Made by a program: the position numbers and the translations under genes. The notes beneath the pieces are model-generated. The model was not told the origin of the DNA and made no database searches. It saw only the letters and a list, made by a program, of their open reading frames with translations. From Fimbriiglobus sp. (GTDB lineage: Bacteria; Planctomycetota; Planctomycetia; Gemmatales; Gemmataceae), in the NCBI GenBank assembly GCA_025352585.1, contig JANXTD010000690.1:1-25538 (forward strand): a stretch of 25,538 bases of DNA, read 5' to 3'. Below are positions 23,610 to 25,538 of the stretch, piece after piece (position 1 is the first letter of the stretch; each line of letters starts with the position of its first letter).

Positions 23610-25538
23610 TCACGGCGACTTCGGCGCGGGCGGCGCGGCCTTCAGCGGTTGGCCGTCGGTCGTGATCGGCCCGACGGCGCTGATGACTAATTTGCCCGGC
23701 TGGAGGTGCTTCTTCGCCACCCGCTGCACGTCGGCGATCGTCACGGCGGCGACGGACTTCTTGTAGGTGTCGAGAAAGTCGAAGCCCAAGCCGTAGCGCT
23801 CGGCGGCGAGCAGTTGCCCGGCGACGGCGTCGTTGGTGGTGACGCGGAACGGCAGGCTGCCCAGCAAATACTTCTTGGCGTCCTCGACCTCGGCGTCGGT
23901 CGCCGGCTCCTCGCGGATGCGATTGACCTCCTTCAGGAAGCCGTCGCGGACCCAGGTATACTTCTCGGGGAAGGTGCCGATGTAGCCCTGGAACGTCCCC
24001 GGTTGCTCGCCGGCCGACGCGCCAATCTGGGCCGTGACGGTGTACGCCAGCCCCTGCCGGTCGCGCAAGTTCGCGGAGAGCCGGTCGGTGAAGCCGGGGC
24101 CGGTGCCCAGGACGTTGTCCATGACGACGAGTGCGTAGTAGTCGGGGTCGGCGCGGGTCACGCCGAGGTGCCCGAGGTAGACGTGGGTTTGCGCCGCCGT
24201 CGGGTCGCTCAGGATTAGCGTCTGCGGCTTGTCCGGCACCGGCGGGGCAGGGGGGGCCACAGCGGCCGACGCGACCGGCTTCCATTCGGCGGTGAGCTTC
24301 GTAATGGTGGCGACCATGTCGGTCGTGGCGAAGTCGCCGACGACGACGACCGTCGTGGCGTTGGGGGCGAAGGCCGCCGCGTGGAACGCCCGGCAGTCGG
24401 CCGGCGTCAGCTTCGCCACGATCGCCTTGTCGCCGTAGACGGAGCGGCCGTAGGGGTGCGCGCCGTAGACCGCCTTGGCGAACGCCGCGGCGGCCCGGTT
24501 GCGCGGCTGAGTCTCGACCTCGTCGAGGTTGGCCAACTGCTGCTCGCGGACGCGGTCGAAGGCGTCGGCCGGGAAGGTCGGCCGGGTCAGCGAGTCGAAC
24601 AGCAGGCCCAAGCCGAGCGCCGTGTCGGGCGTCAAGACTTTGACCGACCCGCCACTCGACCCCAGCGTCAGGCTGCCGCCGGTGTCCTCGATCAGCGTGG
24701 CGATTTCCTCGCCGGTGTGACCGCTCGCGCCCTCTTCGAGCATCGCCCCGACCAGCGCGGCGACCCCCGCCTTGGCGTCCGGCTCGCGCAACCGCACGTT
24801 GGCGACGAAGGCGTTGGCGACGACGATCGGCAGCCGGCGGTTCTCCAGCGTGACGACGGTCAGGCCGTTCGGCAACTTCGTCCGCTTTGCCTTCGTTAGG
24901 TCGAGGCCCACGCCACCGGCGGCCACCTCGACGCGCGACTGCCGCTGCGGGGCCGGCTTGGCGGGCGCGTCGCCTTTCAGAGCCGCACCGCCCTTGTCGG
25001 CAGGCGGCAGCGACCAGACGACGACCGACTTCGCCTGGGTCAGGTACGCCGCGGCGGCCCGCTGGATGTCGGCGGGCGTCACCGCGACCGTCTTGTCGAG
25101 GTAGGTTTGCAGGTACTCGACATCGTGAACGGTGACGCTTTGCGAGATCACGTCGGCGAGCGAATGCACGTCCTCCTTCGAGAAGACGTACGACGCCAGC
25201 CGCTGCCGCTTGGCCCGCTTCAACTCGGCCTCGGTCACCGGCTCCTTGGCCAGCCGCGCGAGTTCCGCGAAGACGATCGCCTCGGCCTGGGCGCGGTCCT
25301 TGCCCTTGAGCATTTCGAGTTGCACCGCGAACCAGCCGGCGTAGCGGCCCGTCGAACTGCCGGTCGAGACGCTGGCGCAAAGCCGCGTCTCCTCGACGAG
25401 CTTCTTGTACAGCCTTGAGGTGCGGCCGCCGGCCAGGACGCTGTCGAGCAGCGACAGGGCGTAGTCGTCGGCCTCCCCGGACTTGACCGTGTTGAAGCCG
25501 ATCAGCGCCCGCGGCACGTCGAACTTCGACGCGAACTC
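23610..25538 (-). CDS. Tandem M16 (pitrilysin-type) peptidase, 5' end missing
   Basis: 642 residues are visible; the frame is open through base 25538, so the N-terminus and the usual HxxEH zinc site of the first unit lie outside the window. The visible N-terminal part is the second half of an M16 unit (SRLYKKLVEETRLCASVSTG). A Lys/Ala/Pro linker near visible residues 175-200 leads to a second unit beginning KRTKLPNGLTVVTLENRRLP. In that unit the HxxEH position reads ALVGAML (bases 24738-24761), so it cannot bind zinc and is probably a structural partner. Its later motif GLAYTVTAQIG keeps the conserved Tyr. M16 pairs of this kind form one catalytic chamber. Signal peptide and location cannot be seen. 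It is 64 bases upstream of the DUF1573-like gene on the same strand. Confidence 0.88.
   Translation of the reverse strand, partial: EFASKFDVPRALIGFNTVKSGEADDYALSLLDSVLAGGRTSRLYKKLVEETRLCASVSTGSSTGRYAGWFAVQLEMLKGKDRAQAEAIVFAELARLAKEPVTEAELKRAKRQRLASYVFSKEDVHSLADVISQSVTVHDVEYLQTYLDKTVAVTPADIQRAAAAYLTQAKSVVVWSLPPADKGGAALKGDAPAKPAPQRQSRVEVAAGGVGLDLTKAKRTKLPNGLTVVTLENRRLPIVVANAFVANVRLREPDAKAGVAALVGAMLEEGASGHTGEEIATLIEDTGGSLTLGSSGGSVKVLTPDTALGLGLLFDSLTRPTFPADAFDRVREQQLANLDEVETQPRNRAAAAFAKAVYGAHPYGRSVYGDKAIVAKLTPADCRAFHAAAFAPNATTVVVVGDFATTDMVATITKLTAEWKPVASAAVAPPAPPVPDKPQTLILSDPTAAQTHVYLGHLGVTRADPDYYALVVMDNVLGTGPGFTDRLSANLRDRQGLAYTVTAQIGASAGEQPGTFQGYIGTFPEKYTWVRDGFLKEVNRIREEPATDAEVEDAKKYLLGSLPFRVTTNDAVAGQLLAAERYGLGFDFLDTYKKSVAAVTIADVQRVAKKHLQPGKLVISAVGPITTDGQPLKAAPPAPKSP

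Overview
The window is very GC-rich and densely coded on both strands, with long spurious reading frames opposite and beside the real genes. Gene content points to a planctomycete (Planctomycetota, probably a Gemmatales/Gemmataceae relative): several von Willebrand factor A (VWA) membrane proteins in a Bat-like locus, a ceramidase-N-domain protein, an ECF sigma factor paired with an anti-sigma that has a large extracytoplasmic part, a secreted DUF1508 protein, and a multihaem cytochrome joined to a metallophosphatase-like domain. This placement is inferred from gene families; no rRNA or other phylogenetic marker is present.

Layout. 1-561 is the 3' end of truD, which overlaps tail-to-tail with a secreted ceramidase-like gene (536-1897, minus). 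A divergent gap leads to an orphan TolC-type outer-membrane protein (2086-3582) and a YbhN/UPF0104 membrane protein (3639-4652), which overlaps a patatin-like lipoprotein gene (4627-5901, minus). From 6018 to 12777 six tightly packed plus-strand genes form a Bat-like (aerotolerance-type) locus: two BatA/BatB-like VWA proteins, a TPR protein, a BatD-like protein, a membrane protein with an SH3-like domain and an 817-residue VWA protein. The MoxR ATPase and DUF58 protein that often accompany such loci are not seen. A nested palindrome (12779-12873) separates this locus from the convergent minus-strand block.

The minus-strand block 12882-15849 holds a lipoprotein with 11-residue repeats, a DUF5076 protein, mnmA and ung. 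Divergent to ung are rlmN, an ECF sigma factor and its anti-sigma partner (15906-19450), followed by a small secreted DUF1508 protein with a Lys/Asp/Pro repeat linker. A bidirectional terminator-like hairpin (20087-20122) then meets a second minus-strand block: a tandem M16 peptidase cut by the window end, a membrane-anchored protein with DUF1573-like features, and a tetrahaem cytochrome fused to a degenerate metallophosphatase-like domain.

Functionally, housekeeping RNA and DNA maintenance genes (truD, mnmA, rlmN, ung) are interspersed with envelope genes. Almost every other product carries a signal peptide, lipobox-like site or membrane anchor. No tRNA, rRNA, CRISPR array or transposase was recognised. 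No stretch longer than about 190 bases lacks a gene. The observations most worth following are the metallophosphatase-like/tetrahaem fusion with its neighbour, the Bat-like locus without MoxR, TANNNT hexamers 6-7 bases before several start codons, and the nested palindrome.
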